A DNA stretch of 64,000 nt from Methylobacterium sp. C25 (GCF_021352225.1 NZ_JAAUVI010000008.1:1-64000), one strand, 5' to 3'; positions 18,191 through 26,455 are shown, counted from the stretch's first letter. Numbers and translations are program-made. The notes: a model not told the origin generated them from the letters alone.

Positions 18191-18227
18191 CGAAAAAGGC
18201 TTCGCCGAACGGTGTCGGCGAAGCCTT
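18191..18227 (-). terminator. Strong intrinsic terminator between convergent regulators
   Basis: Perfect 13-bp stem (18196-18208 with 18215-18227) and a 6-nt loop. Read on the minus strand the stem is followed by TTTTTCG, so it should end transcription of the minus-strand regulator; the hairpin may also stop plus-strand transcripts from regulator 1. Confidence 0.85.
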
Positions 18228-18276
18228 GAGTCCATGGGAGAAATCATGATCCAAAGCGACCCGCACCGACGCCTCG

Positions 18277-18309
18277 ATCACTTAAGGAAACTATCATTCC
18301 TGAAGAGAA
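18277..18309 (+). promoter_or_regulatory. 33-bp tandem operator-like sequence, site I
   Basis: Two 13-bp elements, 18277-18289 (ATCACTTAAGGAA) and 18297-18309 (TTCCTGAAGAGAA), are separated by 7 bp. Sixteen of 33 positions are identical in sites I, II and III, following TC-N4-A-N2-GAA repeated with a 20-bp period. This copy sits between the 3' ends of two convergent regulator genes, not in front of a known gene, and its right flank resembles that of site II. Confidence 0.55.
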
Positions 18310-18394
18310 ACACAAGCACGAAAGTGCATAGGTCGCGCGAAGAAGCCGCTTGAGAACCGATGCCGGTTCTGTAAGGCCGCCGCCCGACGAGATC

Positions 18395-19153
18395 TCAAAC
18401 CCGTGGATATGAGATGATCGCCAGATAGGTCATCGGCTTCTTGAGCAGCTTGGCCGGTCCGTGCAGAGCCTCGGCATCGAACATGAGCGAGTCGCCGGGA
18501 ACCAGGTGATATTCCTGGTCGGCGTGGCGGTAGAGAACCTCGCCTGCCAGCATGTAGATGAACTCGATGCCGCCATGCCGGAAACCCGTGTAGGGCTCCG
18601 CCGCATCCTCGAGGGTGATGAGGTAGGGCTCGACGATCAGTTCTCCGCGAAGACCCGCACCGAGCAACTCGTAGATGTGGCCCACCTTCGTGCCGCGTCG
18701 TTCGATCACGACGCCCTGGCCCTTCTTCACGTAGGAGCAATCACGCCGCTCCTCGAAGGCCGAGAACAGGGCCGTAATCGGGACGTTCAGCGCATTGGCT
18801 ACCGAGTTGATCGAGGCGAGGGAAGGGGAGATCTGTCCGTTCTCCATCTTCGAGATCATGCCCGGCGAGATGCCGGCAGCGGCCCCGAGATCGGCGACGG
18901 ACAATTCACGCTCGCGTCGAAGTGCGCGGATCTGATGGCCCAGCGCCTTCTCCAGATTCCGTTTGTCTTCGACCGGCGCGTTGGAGGCCGTGTTCAGGAC
19001 GCGCTCTTGTGGGGATCGGCTCGGCACGCGACTCTTCATCTGGGGGAAACCACTGGTCTGATCCTCACACTGAGGTGCATCGCTGCGCGGCGTGTCAATG
19101 CGTGCGCCGCAACGAACAACCGGCGCGCCTTCGGATCCATCCTTGGCACTCAT
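18395..19153 (-). CDS. XRE-family regulator with C-terminal cupin domain (regulator 2)
   Basis: 252 aa. HTH at about 68-120 (LGHQIRALRRERELSVADLG, GISPGMISKMENGQISPSL), then a cupin with GIEFIYMLAGEVLYRHADQ and LVPGDSLMFDAEALHGP. It is clearly a paralogue of regulator 1; the linker VKKGQGVVIERRGTKVGHIY is nearly the same in both. The N-terminal about 60 residues differ between the two proteins. It is divergent from mgsA across a 592-bp gap that holds operator site II, so it may control mgsABC-gmaS and itself. A start at an internal Met (for example MKSRVPS) cannot be excluded. Confidence 0.9.
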   Translation of the reverse strand: MSAKDGSEGAPVVRCGARIDTPRSDAPQCEDQTSGFPQMKSRVPSRSPQERVLNTASNAPVEDKRNLEKALGHQIRALRRERELSVADLGAAAGISPGMISKMENGQISPSLASINSVANALNVPITALFSAFEERRDCSYVKKGQGVVIERRGTKVGHIYELLGAGLRGELIVEPYLITLEDAAEPYTGFRHGGIEFIYMLAGEVLYRHADQEYHLVPGDSLMFDAEALHGPAKLLKKPMTYLAIISYPRV

Positions 19154-19745
19154 CGCTGATCGCCCAAGCCGTTCTCATGCGGCACGAGCTTTCAGGAGGG
19201 CAACCTCCAGCGGCATGCGCAAATAACTGCATGATAAGTGCAAATGGTGGCGCGAGGTCGCCTGGAAACGACGCGTGCCCGCGAGCTCGGCAACGACTGA
19301 TACAATATTCGTCATCCGCCTATAGATCTCGCAAAACGGAAGGTTTTGCTGCAGAGCAGCATGATTTCCTCGGTTGACATCCGTTTTCCCTTAGAGAAAA
19401 TATCATTCGCAAAGAGAAGGTCGCGAAGCCGCTTCAAGCAGGATGTTGCTGCATTTCGCGGGCTTGGCAATGTCTCCGGTGTAATCGGGCGACTTGGGTT
19501 GCGTTGCGCCGAGGCTCACACCTGTCGACTTCGTCGAGCAGCCGACGGAGGCCCGCATTCCTAGGACGCCCGGTCAAGCGTCGCGCCTTCGGAAATGAGC
19601 GGCATGTTGGATCACCGCATTAGCGCCTGAACGTTCTCTGCCTGGCACCGAATTTCGCACCAGGAAATTTTATTGATCCTCAGTTGACGCTTGTCGTGGA
19701 GTGTGCGAGCAATATCCGGCGCTCCCGATTTAAGAGGAACTTGCG
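19154..19745 (+). promoter_or_regulatory. 592-bp divergent regulatory region upstream of mgsABC
   Basis: No supported gene. It holds operator site II (19386-19418) directly after a TTGACA at 19375-19380, a weaker in-register copy at 19634-19666, a direct repeat of GCAAAT at 19220-19225 and 19241-19246 (21-bp period, in front of regulator 2), a TTGACG at 19683-19688, and a GAGGAA ribosome binding site just before the mgsA ATG. The size and content suggest a regulated divergent promoter. Confidence 0.6.
19386..19418 (+). promoter_or_regulatory. 33-bp tandem operator-like sequence, site II
   Basis: Elements 19386-19398 (TTCCCTTAGAGAA) and 19406-19418 (TTCGCAAAGAGAA) with a 7-bp spacer ending in CA. 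It overlaps the expected -10 area of a promoter whose -35 would be the TTGACA just upstream, a position suited to repression or induction control. It lies 328 bp before mgsA and 233 bp before regulator 2. Confidence 0.65.
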
Positions 19746-20639
19746 ATGTGCGGTATTGTCGGGTTGTTTCTAAAGAATCCAAAGCTTGAACCGCAGCTCG
19801 GCAAGCTTTTGTCGGACATGCTTGAGACGATGACTGATCGCGGGCCGGACAGCGCGGGTATCGCTGTCTATGGCTCGGACGCCGAGGGCGTGAAGCTCAC
19901 GCTGCGTGGCCCGGATCAGGCAACCCTTGGCGAAACCATCTCGCAGCTCGAGAAAGTCTTCGACCGCTCCTTCGCCAAGACCGCGCGCGACACGCATACC
20001 GTGCTGTCCGTCCCCGCCGAGCGCGAAACGAAGATCCGCGCATGGCTCAAGGAGAATGCTCCCGGCATCGACGTGGTCAGCGCCGGCAAGCGCATGGAGA
20101 TCTACAAGGAGGTCGGCCTACCGGCTTCCGTCGCCGAGCGCTTCGATCTCGCCGGCATGTCCGGCAGCCACGGCATCGGCCACACCCGCATGGCCACCGA
20201 AAGCGCCGTCGTCACCAATGGTGCGCATCCGTTCTCGACGGGCCTCGACGAGTGCCTCGTCCATAACGGCTCGCTGTCGAACCACAACGGCATGCGTCGC
20301 AAGCTGCAGCGTGAGGGCCTGACCTTCAAGACGCAGAACGATACCGAGGTCGCCGCCGGCTACCTGTCCTGGCGGATGCGCGAGGGCGCCTCGCTGAAGG
20401 AAGCGCTGGAGTCGAGCCTCACCGATCTCGACGGCTTCTTCACCTTCGTCGTCGGCACCGAAAATGGTTTCGCCGTCGTGCGCGATCCGATCGCCTGCAA
20501 GCCGGCCGTCATGGCCGAGACGGACGACTACGTCGCCTTCGGCTCCGAGTACCGCGCCCTCGTCGGCCTTCCGGGCATCGAGAGCGCGCGCGTCTTCGAG
20601 CCGGAGCCTGCCAAGGTCTATGCGTGGGAGCGCCACTGA
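19746..20639 (+). CDS. mgsA: N-methylglutamate synthase subunit A, class II glutamine amidotransferase
   Basis: 297 aa. The N-terminus MCGIVGLFL places the nucleophile Cys at position 2 after Met removal, the hallmark of class II (Ntn) amidotransferases. HGIGHTRMATES, HNGSLSNHNGMRRKL and NDTEVAAGYLSWRMREG form the rest of the glutaminase site. With MgsB and MgsC it resembles a split glutamate synthase and makes N-methylglutamate from gamma-glutamylmethylamide (or glutamine plus methylamine). It has a GAGGAA ribosome binding site and ends in TGATG, overlapping mgsB by one base. GlxB is the alternative family name. Confidence 0.92.
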   Translation: MCGIVGLFLKNPKLEPQLGKLLSDMLETMTDRGPDSAGIAVYGSDAEGVKLTLRGPDQATLGETISQLEKVFDRSFAKTARDTHTVLSVPAERETKIRAWLKENAPGIDVVSAGKRMEIYKEVGLPASVAERFDLAGMSGSHGIGHTRMATESAVVTNGAHPFSTGLDECLVHNGSLSNHNGMRRKLQREGLTFKTQNDTEVAAGYLSWRMREGASLKEALESSLTDLDGFFTFVVGTENGFAVVRDPIACKPAVMAETDDYVAFGSEYRALVGLPGIESARVFEPEPAKVYAWERH

Positions 20640-21328
20640 TGCCGATATTCGACCTGAACAGCAGCCCCCTGCGTGACCTGAACCAGGCCCTGCACGCGCT
20701 GCGGTCCGACACCAACGAGACTCACTGGACGGTCAATCATCCCGATGGCCGTCACGCCATCGCCGCCGGCCTCGATGCGCCCATCACCGTCGAGATCGAA
20801 GGGATCGTCGGATACTACTGCGCCGGCATGAACAAGCAGGCCAGCGTCCTCGTGAACGGGAATGCGGGTGTTGGCGTCGCCGAGAACATGATCTCCGGCT
20901 TCGTGCATGTCCGCGGCGATGCCAGCCAGTCGGCCGGCGCCACCGCCCATGGCGGTCTCCTCCTCATCGACGGCAATGCCGGTGCCCGCTGCGGCATCTC
21001 GATGAAGGGCATCGACATCGTCGTGAAGAAGTCGATCGGCCACATGTCGGCCTTCATGGCGCAGGCGGGCTCGCTTGTGGTTCTCGGCGATGCCGGCGAG
21101 GCGCTGGGCGACTCCCTGTACGAGGCCAAGCTGTTCGTGCGCGGCTCCGTCGCCAGTCTCGGCGCCGATTGCGTCGAGAAGCCGATGAAGGACGAGCATC
21201 GCGAGCTGCTCTACGCCAAGCTGAAGAATGCCGGCCTCGCCGGTGAAGTCGATCCCTCGGACTTCAAGCGCTACGGCTCGGCCCGCACCCTCTACCACTT
21301 CCACGTCGACAACGCCGGAGCCTACTGA
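20639..21328 (+). CDS. mgsB: N-methylglutamate synthase subunit B, GXGXG (glutamate synthase C-terminal-like) protein
   Basis: 229 aa. The middle of the protein is the right-handed beta-helix of repeated glycine-rich turns typical of the glutamate synthase alpha C-terminal domain (VLVNGNAGVGVAENM, VHVRGDASQSAGATAHGG, LLIDGNAGARCG). It has no catalytic residues of its own and should be the structural bridge between MgsA and MgsC. TGATG junctions on both sides show tight translational coupling. Confidence 0.92.
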   Translation: MPIFDLNSSPLRDLNQALHALRSDTNETHWTVNHPDGRHAIAAGLDAPITVEIEGIVGYYCAGMNKQASVLVNGNAGVGVAENMISGFVHVRGDASQSAGATAHGGLLLIDGNAGARCGISMKGIDIVVKKSIGHMSAFMAQAGSLVVLGDAGEALGDSLYEAKLFVRGSVASLGADCVEKPMKDEHRELLYAKLKNAGLAGEVDPSDFKRYGSARTLYHFHVDNAGAY

Positions 21329-22671
21329 TGGCCGATCATAAGGATCCGCGCGGCACCCCGCGCACCAAGCCCCGCTTCTCCGCGACCTACACGCCCGACG
21401 TGATGTCCGAGATCCGCCGCGCCGCGGCGACGGGCATCTACGACATCCGCGGCGCCGGCGCGAAGCGTGCCCTGCCGCATTTCGACGACCTGCTCTTTCT
21501 CGGCGCCTCGATCAGCCGCTACCCTCTTGAAGGCTACCGCGAAAAATGCGGCACCGAGGTCATCCTCGGCTCGCGCTTCGCGAAGAAGCCGATCAAGCTG
21601 AAGACCCCGGTGACGATCGCGGGCATGAGCTTCGGCTCGCTCTCGGCCAACGCCAAGGAGGCTCTGGGCCGCGGCGCGACCATCGCTGGCACCTCGACCA
21701 CCACGGGCGACGGCGGCATGACGCCGGAGGAGCGCGGCCACTCGAAGACGCTGGTCTACCAATACCTGCCGTCACGCTACGGCATGAACCCGGACGATCT
21801 GCGCAAGGCGGATGCGATCGAGGTGGTGATCGGCCAGGGCGCCAAGCCCGGCGGTGGCGGCATGCTCCTCGGCCAGAAGATCACCGAGCGTGTTGCCGGC
21901 ATGCGCTGCCTGCCGCCGGGCGTCGACCAGCGTTCGGCCTGTCGTCACCCCGACTGGACCGGCCCCGACGATCTCGAGATCAAGATCGGCGAGCTGCGTG
22001 AGGTCACGGATTGGGAGAAGCCGATCTACGTGAAGGTCGGTGCCTCGCGGCCCTATTACGACACGGCGCTTGCCGTGAAGTCCGGTGCAGACGTCGTGGT
22101 TCTCGACGGCATGCAGGGCGGCACCGCGGCGACTCAGGACGTGTTTATCGAGCATGTCGGCATCCCGACGCTCGCCGCGATCCGTCCGGCCGTCCAGGCG
22201 CTTCAGGATCTCGGCATGCACCGGAAGGTACAGCTCATCGTCTCGGGCGGCATCCGCTCGGGTGCCGATGTCGCCAAGGCGCTTGCACTCGGCGCCGATG
22301 CCGTGGCGATCGGCACGGCCGCCCTGATCGCGCTCGGCGACAACGACCCCCGCTGGGAGGCCGAGTACCAGGCTCTCGGGACCACGGCCGGTGCCTATGA
22401 CGACTGGCACGAGGGCAAGGATCCGGCCGGCATCACCACCCAGGATCCGGAGCTGTCGAAGCGCCTCGATCCGGAGCTCGCCGGGCGGCGTCTGGCCAAC
22501 TTCCTCGCCGTGATGACGCTGGAAGCCCAGACCATCGCCCGCGCCGCCGGCAAGAGCCACCTGCACAACCTCGAGCCGGAGGATCTGGTGGCCCTGACCA
22601 TCGAAGCCGCGGCGATGGCCCAGGTTCCGCTGGCCGGCACCAACTGGGTTCCGGGCAAGACCGGTCTCTAG
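21328..22671 (+). CDS. mgsC: N-methylglutamate synthase subunit C, FMN-binding glutamate synthase domain
   Basis: 447 aa, the central FMN/synthase domain of glutamate synthases as a separate protein. Visible motifs: MSFGSLSANAKEALGRGA, GDGGMTPEERG, EVVIGQGAKPGGGGMLLG, VVLDGMQGGTAATQD and the phosphate-binding SGGIRSGADVAKALALGADAVAIG. A cysteine-rich Fe-S cluster region as in full glutamate synthases is not obvious. It ends the mgsABC operon; a terminator follows 10 bp after the stop. Confidence 0.93.
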   Translation: MADHKDPRGTPRTKPRFSATYTPDVMSEIRRAAATGIYDIRGAGAKRALPHFDDLLFLGASISRYPLEGYREKCGTEVILGSRFAKKPIKLKTPVTIAGMSFGSLSANAKEALGRGATIAGTSTTTGDGGMTPEERGHSKTLVYQYLPSRYGMNPDDLRKADAIEVVIGQGAKPGGGGMLLGQKITERVAGMRCLPPGVDQRSACRHPDWTGPDDLEIKIGELREVTDWEKPIYVKVGASRPYYDTALAVKSGADVVVLDGMQGGTAATQDVFIEHVGIPTLAAIRPAVQALQDLGMHRKVQLIVSGGIRSGADVAKALALGADAVAIGTAALIALGDNDPRWEAEYQALGTTAGAYDDWHEGKDPAGITTQDPELSKRLDPELAGRRLANFLAVMTLEAQTIARAAGKSHLHNLEPEDLVALTIEAAAMAQVPLAGTNWVPGKTGL

Positions 22672-22680
22672 ACAAATCGA

Positions 22681-22710
22681 GGGTCGCCCTGCCAAGGGGC
22701 GACCCTTTTT
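22681..22710 (+). terminator. Intrinsic terminator or attenuator between mgsC and gmaS
   Basis: Stem GGGTCGCCC (22681-22689) with GGGCGACCC (22697-22705), 7-nt loop, then TTTTTGTTTT. It should reduce read-through into gmaS, so gmaS may be expressed at a lower level or from its own promoter. Confidence 0.9.
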
Positions 22711-22756
22711 GTTTTGCCGACCACAAGAATTCAGCAGCCCTTGGGAGGGTATAGCG

Positions 22757-24055
22757 ATGGCTACCGATCTCGAAATCACCGCCAAAGAGCGCGGGATCAA
22801 ATACTTCCTCGTTTCCTACACCGATCTGTTCGGCACCCAGCGCGCCAAGCTCGTGCCGGCTTCCAAAATCAAGACCTGTTGCGAGGATGGAGCGGGCTTC
22901 GCGGGCTTCGCCACCTGGCTCGACATGAGCCCGGCCGATTCCGACCTGCTCGCGGTGCCCGATCCCGATGGCCTGATCCAGCTGCCCTGGAAGCCCGAGG
23001 TGGGCTGGCTGCCCGCCGACCTCTACATGGACGGCAAGCCGGTCGAGCAGGGCCCGCGCAACATTCTGAAGCGCCTGATGAAGGAGGCCGCACGGGACGG
23101 CTACCAGATGAAGACCGGCGTCGAGCCGGAGTTCTTCCTGATCACGCCATGCGGGAGCGAACCGGCCGACATGGCCGACAAGCAGATGAAGCCCTGCTAC
23201 GACCAGTCAGCCCTGATGCGCCGCTACGACGTCATCGCCGAGATCTGCGATGCCATGATCGCGCTCGGCTGGAACCCGTACCAGAACGACCATGAGGATG
23301 CGAACGGCCAGTTCGAGATGAACTGGGACTACGACGACGCGCTCGTCACCGCCGATCGTCACGCCTTCTTCAAGTACATGACCCGCTCGATCGCCGAGAA
23401 GCACGGCTTCCGCGCGACCTTCATGCCCAAGCCATTCCTGGACCTGACCGGCTCGGGCTGCCATGCGCACGTTTCGCTTTGGCGGGACGGCGAGAACGTC
23501 TTCAAGGACAAGTCGGACGAGATCGGCCTTTCGCGGATCGGCTACCACTTCATCGGCGGCCTCATCCATTCGGCCGACGCGCTCGCGGCCATCACCAACC
23601 CGACGGTGAATTCCTACAAGCGCATCAACGCCCCGCGCACGACCTCCGGTGCGACCTGGGCGCCGAACACGGTCACCTATACGGGCAATAACCGGACGCA
23701 CATGGTCCGTGTGCCGGGCGGCGGCCGCTTCGAGTTCCGTCTCCCGGACGGCGCAGTGAACCCCTACCTGCTGCAGGCCGGCATCTTGGCCGCCGGGCTC
23801 GACGGGATGCGACAGGAGCGTGATCCCGGCAAGCGCCTCGACATCAACATGTACACCGACGGCCACAGCCTCGAGGGCGTGAAGCGGCTGCCGCTGAACA
23901 TGCTCGATGCGATGCGCGCCCTCGAGAACAGCAGCGTCCTCAACGAGGCCTTCGGTTCCTTCGTGCCGAGCTACCTCAAGCTCAAGCAGGACGAGTGGAA
24001 CGGCTATTGCGGCCACCTCACCGAGTGGGAGCGGGACAACACCCTCGATTGCTGA
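22757..24055 (+). CDS. gmaS: Gamma-glutamylmethylamide synthetase, glutamine synthetase family
   Basis: 432 aa, shorter than GSI and in the GMAS/GlnA-III range. The start was set at 22757 because GGGAGGG lies 7 bp before it. GS signature elements are present: DLFGTQRAKLVPASKI near the N-terminus, EPEFFLI, FMPKPFLDLTGSGCHAHVSLW, NPTVNSYKRINAPRT and GGRFEFRLPDGAVNPYL. GMAS ligates methylamine to glutamate with ATP, the first step of the N-methylglutamate pathway. Its place between mgsC and a Fae-like gene supports this over ordinary glutamine synthesis, for which glnA and glnII lie elsewhere in the window. Confidence 0.92.
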   Translation: MATDLEITAKERGIKYFLVSYTDLFGTQRAKLVPASKIKTCCEDGAGFAGFATWLDMSPADSDLLAVPDPDGLIQLPWKPEVGWLPADLYMDGKPVEQGPRNILKRLMKEAARDGYQMKTGVEPEFFLITPCGSEPADMADKQMKPCYDQSALMRRYDVIAEICDAMIALGWNPYQNDHEDANGQFEMNWDYDDALVTADRHAFFKYMTRSIAEKHGFRATFMPKPFLDLTGSGCHAHVSLWRDGENVFKDKSDEIGLSRIGYHFIGGLIHSADALAAITNPTVNSYKRINAPRTTSGATWAPNTVTYTGNNRTHMVRVPGGGRFEFRLPDGAVNPYLLQAGILAAGLDGMRQERDPGKRLDINMYTDGHSLEGVKRLPLNMLDAMRALENSSVLNEAFGSFVPSYLKLKQDEWNGYCGHLTEWERDNTLDC

Positions 24056-24120
24056 GAAGCCGAACCTCGTCGGGCGGCACGGCCGCCCGGCGGAAAGACC
24101 AGGTGAGGGGAGGATCGTCC

Positions 24121-24669
24121 ATGAGCAACCGCATCGTGCTGCGCGCCGGCGAGGCCCTCGTCGCAGGCGGCGCCCCGAACACGGCAGCCGAGCCCGAGGT
24201 GATCATCGGCGAGCTCGACGGCCCGGTCGGCACCGCCCTCGCCACCCTGACCGGCGACCAGGTCGTCGGCCATTCCCGCGTCTTCGCGCTCCTGAACACT
24301 GACATCATGGTCCGCCCGGTGACGCTCTGTGTCTCCAAGGTCAGCGTCACCGAGAGCAAGTACACGTCGATCCTGATGGGCACGGTGCAGTACGCCATCG
24401 CCAACGGCGTGCTCGACGCGGTGCGCGCCGGGTATATCCCGAAGCACAAGGCCAACGATCTCGGCATCATCTGCTCGGTCTGGCTGAGCCCCGGCGTCAT
24501 CGAGGCCGAGACCGTCGATCACAAGTCGATGTTCGAGATCCAGCGCAAGGGCATGTGCGAGGCGATCCGCAAGGCCATGACCAACGAGCCCTCGATCGAC
24601 TGGCTCCTCGAGAACCAGGACAAGATCGTCCACAAATACTACCAGATGGGTCTCGACGGTAAGATCTAG
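24121..24669 (+). CDS. Formaldehyde-activating enzyme (Fae) homologue lacking the catalytic His
   Basis: 182 aa with a GGGGAGG ribosome binding site. The fold signature of Fae is clear (GEALVAGG at 10-17, VIIGELDGPVGTAL, MGTVQYAIANGVLDAVRAG, IPKHKANDLGIICSVWL). In Methylobacterium Fae the catalytic His22 sits in AHIDLIIG; here the aligned sequence is AEPEVIIG, with Glu24 in place of His. True Fae joins formaldehyde to tetrahydromethanopterin. Without the His this protein may instead bind pterin or formaldehyde, or serve as a sensor. Location after gmaS links it to methylamine-derived C1 units. Confidence 0.85.
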   Translation: MSNRIVLRAGEALVAGGAPNTAAEPEVIIGELDGPVGTALATLTGDQVVGHSRVFALLNTDIMVRPVTLCVSKVSVTESKYTSILMGTVQYAIANGVLDAVRAGYIPKHKANDLGIICSVWLSPGVIEAETVDHKSMFEIQRKGMCEAIRKAMTNEPSIDWLLENQDKIVHKYYQMGLDGKI

Positions 24670-24774
24670 CCTTCCGTCGCGCCTGCAGCCGCGCGGCTAG
24701 CCGCGAAAGCGGTGTTCACGCCTCGAGCAACCAACCAGGCTCCTGCGCCCAGACACTCATCACCAGACGAGAAG

Positions 24775-24805
24775 CGCCGCAGCAAAGCCATTGTTGCGGC
24801 GTTTT
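24775..24805 (+). terminator. Intrinsic terminator after the Fae-like gene
   Basis: Eleven-pair stem 24775-24785 with 24791-24801 (one G-U pair), 5-nt loop AGCCA, followed by TTTTC. Confidence 0.85.
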
Positions 24806-24918
24806 CGATTGCGGTCTTAAGACTTGGTTAAATTGTCCCCGCCGACCGCAACTGCGATCGTTGCACGATTGATACATCGTTACTCGAAAGTCCTGTTTGA
24901 GCCGACGGCGGCGAAATT

Positions 24919-24951
24919 TTCCGTTTGAGCTTGAATATTTCTCATTAGGAT
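24919..24951 (+). promoter_or_regulatory. Weak copy of the 13-7-13 operator, upstream of the porin
   Basis: Elements TTCCGTTTGAGCT and TTCTCATTAGGAT are spaced exactly as in sites I-III (7 bp apart) but keep only 9 of the 16 invariant positions. It lies about 100 bp before the porin ATG. Confidence 0.25.
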
Positions 24952-25052
24952 ACTGCCGAGGTTGCGGCGGTTCGTGACGACTCAGCCGCGACATGACGTT
25001 GGGATGGGCCGCGCCGAGTGGCCGCAAAAAGAAGCAGGGGGCTCGGTTCGAC

Positions 25053-26342
25053 ATGGCATTCAAGACGACGCTGCGCGCCACGACGGCCGTGCTCGCCCTT
25101 CTGGCCACGGGGTCAGCCTATGCTGCCGACATGTCGTCCGCCGCGCCGGCGCCCGTCCCGGCCGCACCCGAGCATTGCAAGGCGACGATCTCGACGCCGG
25201 CTTACGGCCCGACCATCAAGGCGAACCCCAACCCGAGCTGCTTCGCATCACCCATCGGCGACATCTATGTCGGCGGCGCGGTCACGGGTGTGGCCTACAA
25301 CTTTTCGCCTCCCTTCAACCCGGGCTCGGCAACGTTCCCGCTTCCCTTCAACACAGGTCGTGACGAGCAGAATCGGGTAGATTTCACCAACCTGATGGCC
25401 ACCATCCAGAAGCCCGATGGTCCGTTCCAATTCTACGTTCAGGCCGGTCTGTATTCCTTCCCGCTGCTCGGCTTCCCGCTCTACTCTTCATTCGACCAGA
25501 ACTCGTTGTTCTTCGGGCCGGTGCCGATCGCTTACGGCAAGTACCAGATCAACGACGAGTGGTCGGTCCAAGCCGGTCGGATGTTCGGCAATATCGGTTC
25601 CGAGGGATTGTTTACCTACCAGCGCATGAACATCTCGGGTGGCCTGCTGTTCAACCAGGAAATCTTCCTGAACCAGGGCGTGCAGGTCAACTATTCGAGC
25701 GGTCCGTGGAACGCTTCGGTTGCGGTGACCGACGGCTTCTTCTCCGGTGAGCTGAACTGGGTCACGGGTCTAGTCACCTACAAGATCGACGACAACAACA
25801 CGATCGGCATCAACGGCGGCACCCACTTCAACAAGTTCAACAGCCTCATGCGGGGCTCGAAATTCCAGTACGCGACCCCGAACACGCTGCAGAACAGCAG
25901 CATCGTCAGCGTGAACTACACCTACGCGAACGGTCCTTGGACGATCACGCCCTACGCCCAGTACACCAGCGTCGAGCGTGATCTGAGCATCGGCAATCCT
26001 GGCGCCGAGACCTACGGTGGCGCGGTGCTCGCGGCGTACAGCTTCACCGATTGGTTCTCGCTCGCCGGCCGCGTCGAATACATCGGCCAGAACGGCAGCC
26101 GGATCAGCCCATTTGGCGTCAATAACCTGCTCTACGGCGCAGGCAGCTCGGCGGTCTCCTACACGGTCACGCCGACCTTCAACTTTGACCGCTTCTTCGT
26201 CCGCGGCGAGTACTCGCACGTCGATCTCTACGACATCCAGCGCAGCGACCTGGCGAACGGTCTGCTGGGTACAGGCTTCGGCCGCACCGGCGACCGAAAG
26301 AGCCAGGACCGCTTTATGGTCGAGGCCGGCTTTACGTTCTGA
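25053..26342 (+). CDS. Outer-membrane porin-like beta-barrel protein
   Basis: 429 aa. A clear signal peptide, MAFKTTLRATTAVLALLATG followed by SAYAA, ends near residue 25. The mature part has alternating aromatic beta-strands, aromatic-rich short motifs (FQFYVQAGLYSFPLLGFPLY, WSVQAGRMFGNIGSEGLFTY) and ends in Phe (VEAGFTF), as Gram-negative barrels do. No substrate is evident. Placed between the methylamine enzymes and the permease operon, it may be the outer-membrane route for methylamine or a similar C1 amine. Its start follows an AGCAGGGGG ribosome binding site; a longer frame upstream would hide the signal peptide. Confidence 0.85.
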   Translation: MAFKTTLRATTAVLALLATGSAYAADMSSAAPAPVPAAPEHCKATISTPAYGPTIKANPNPSCFASPIGDIYVGGAVTGVAYNFSPPFNPGSATFPLPFNTGRDEQNRVDFTNLMATIQKPDGPFQFYVQAGLYSFPLLGFPLYSSFDQNSLFFGPVPIAYGKYQINDEWSVQAGRMFGNIGSEGLFTYQRMNISGGLLFNQEIFLNQGVQVNYSSGPWNASVAVTDGFFSGELNWVTGLVTYKIDDNNTIGINGGTHFNKFNSLMRGSKFQYATPNTLQNSSIVSVNYTYANGPWTITPYAQYTSVERDLSIGNPGAETYGGAVLAAYSFTDWFSLAGRVEYIGQNGSRISPFGVNNLLYGAGSSAVSYTVTPTFNFDRFFVRGEYSHVDLYDIQRSDLANGLLGTGFGRTGDRKSQDRFMVEAGFTF

Positions 26343-26421
26343 GCCGGACGACGCTCCGAGCAATCACGGCCCCGGCGCGAACGCAGCTCGCCCAAGCCCT
26401 AGCGCATCGAACACCTCTGCA

Positions 26422-26455
26422 AATCCCCCGTGGCCAGCCACGGGGGATTTTTGTT
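26422..26455 (+). terminator. Intrinsic terminator after the porin gene
   Basis: Stem of 12-13 bp, AATCCCCCGTGGC (26422-26434) with GCCACGGGGGATT (26437-26449), followed by TTTTTG. Confidence 0.92.

Larger units (their letters stand above)
24670..25052 (+). promoter_or_regulatory. 383-bp gap upstream of the porin gene
   Basis: No supported gene. It holds the terminator of the gmaS/Fae-like unit (24775-24805), a short palindrome CGCGGCTAGCCGCG (24692-24705), an AT-rich segment 24810-24950 and a weak copy of the tandem operator at 24919-24951. The porin promoter should lie in the AT-rich part. Confidence 0.5.

Noticed and set aside
19346..19564. Small open frames in the 592-bp gap before mgsA
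   Set aside because: No ribosome binding site, no protein-like composition, and they overlap the operator-like sites.
24692..24705. Palindrome CGCGGCTAGCCGCG as a terminator
   Set aside because: It has no loop and no T-run; the real terminator is at 24775-24805.
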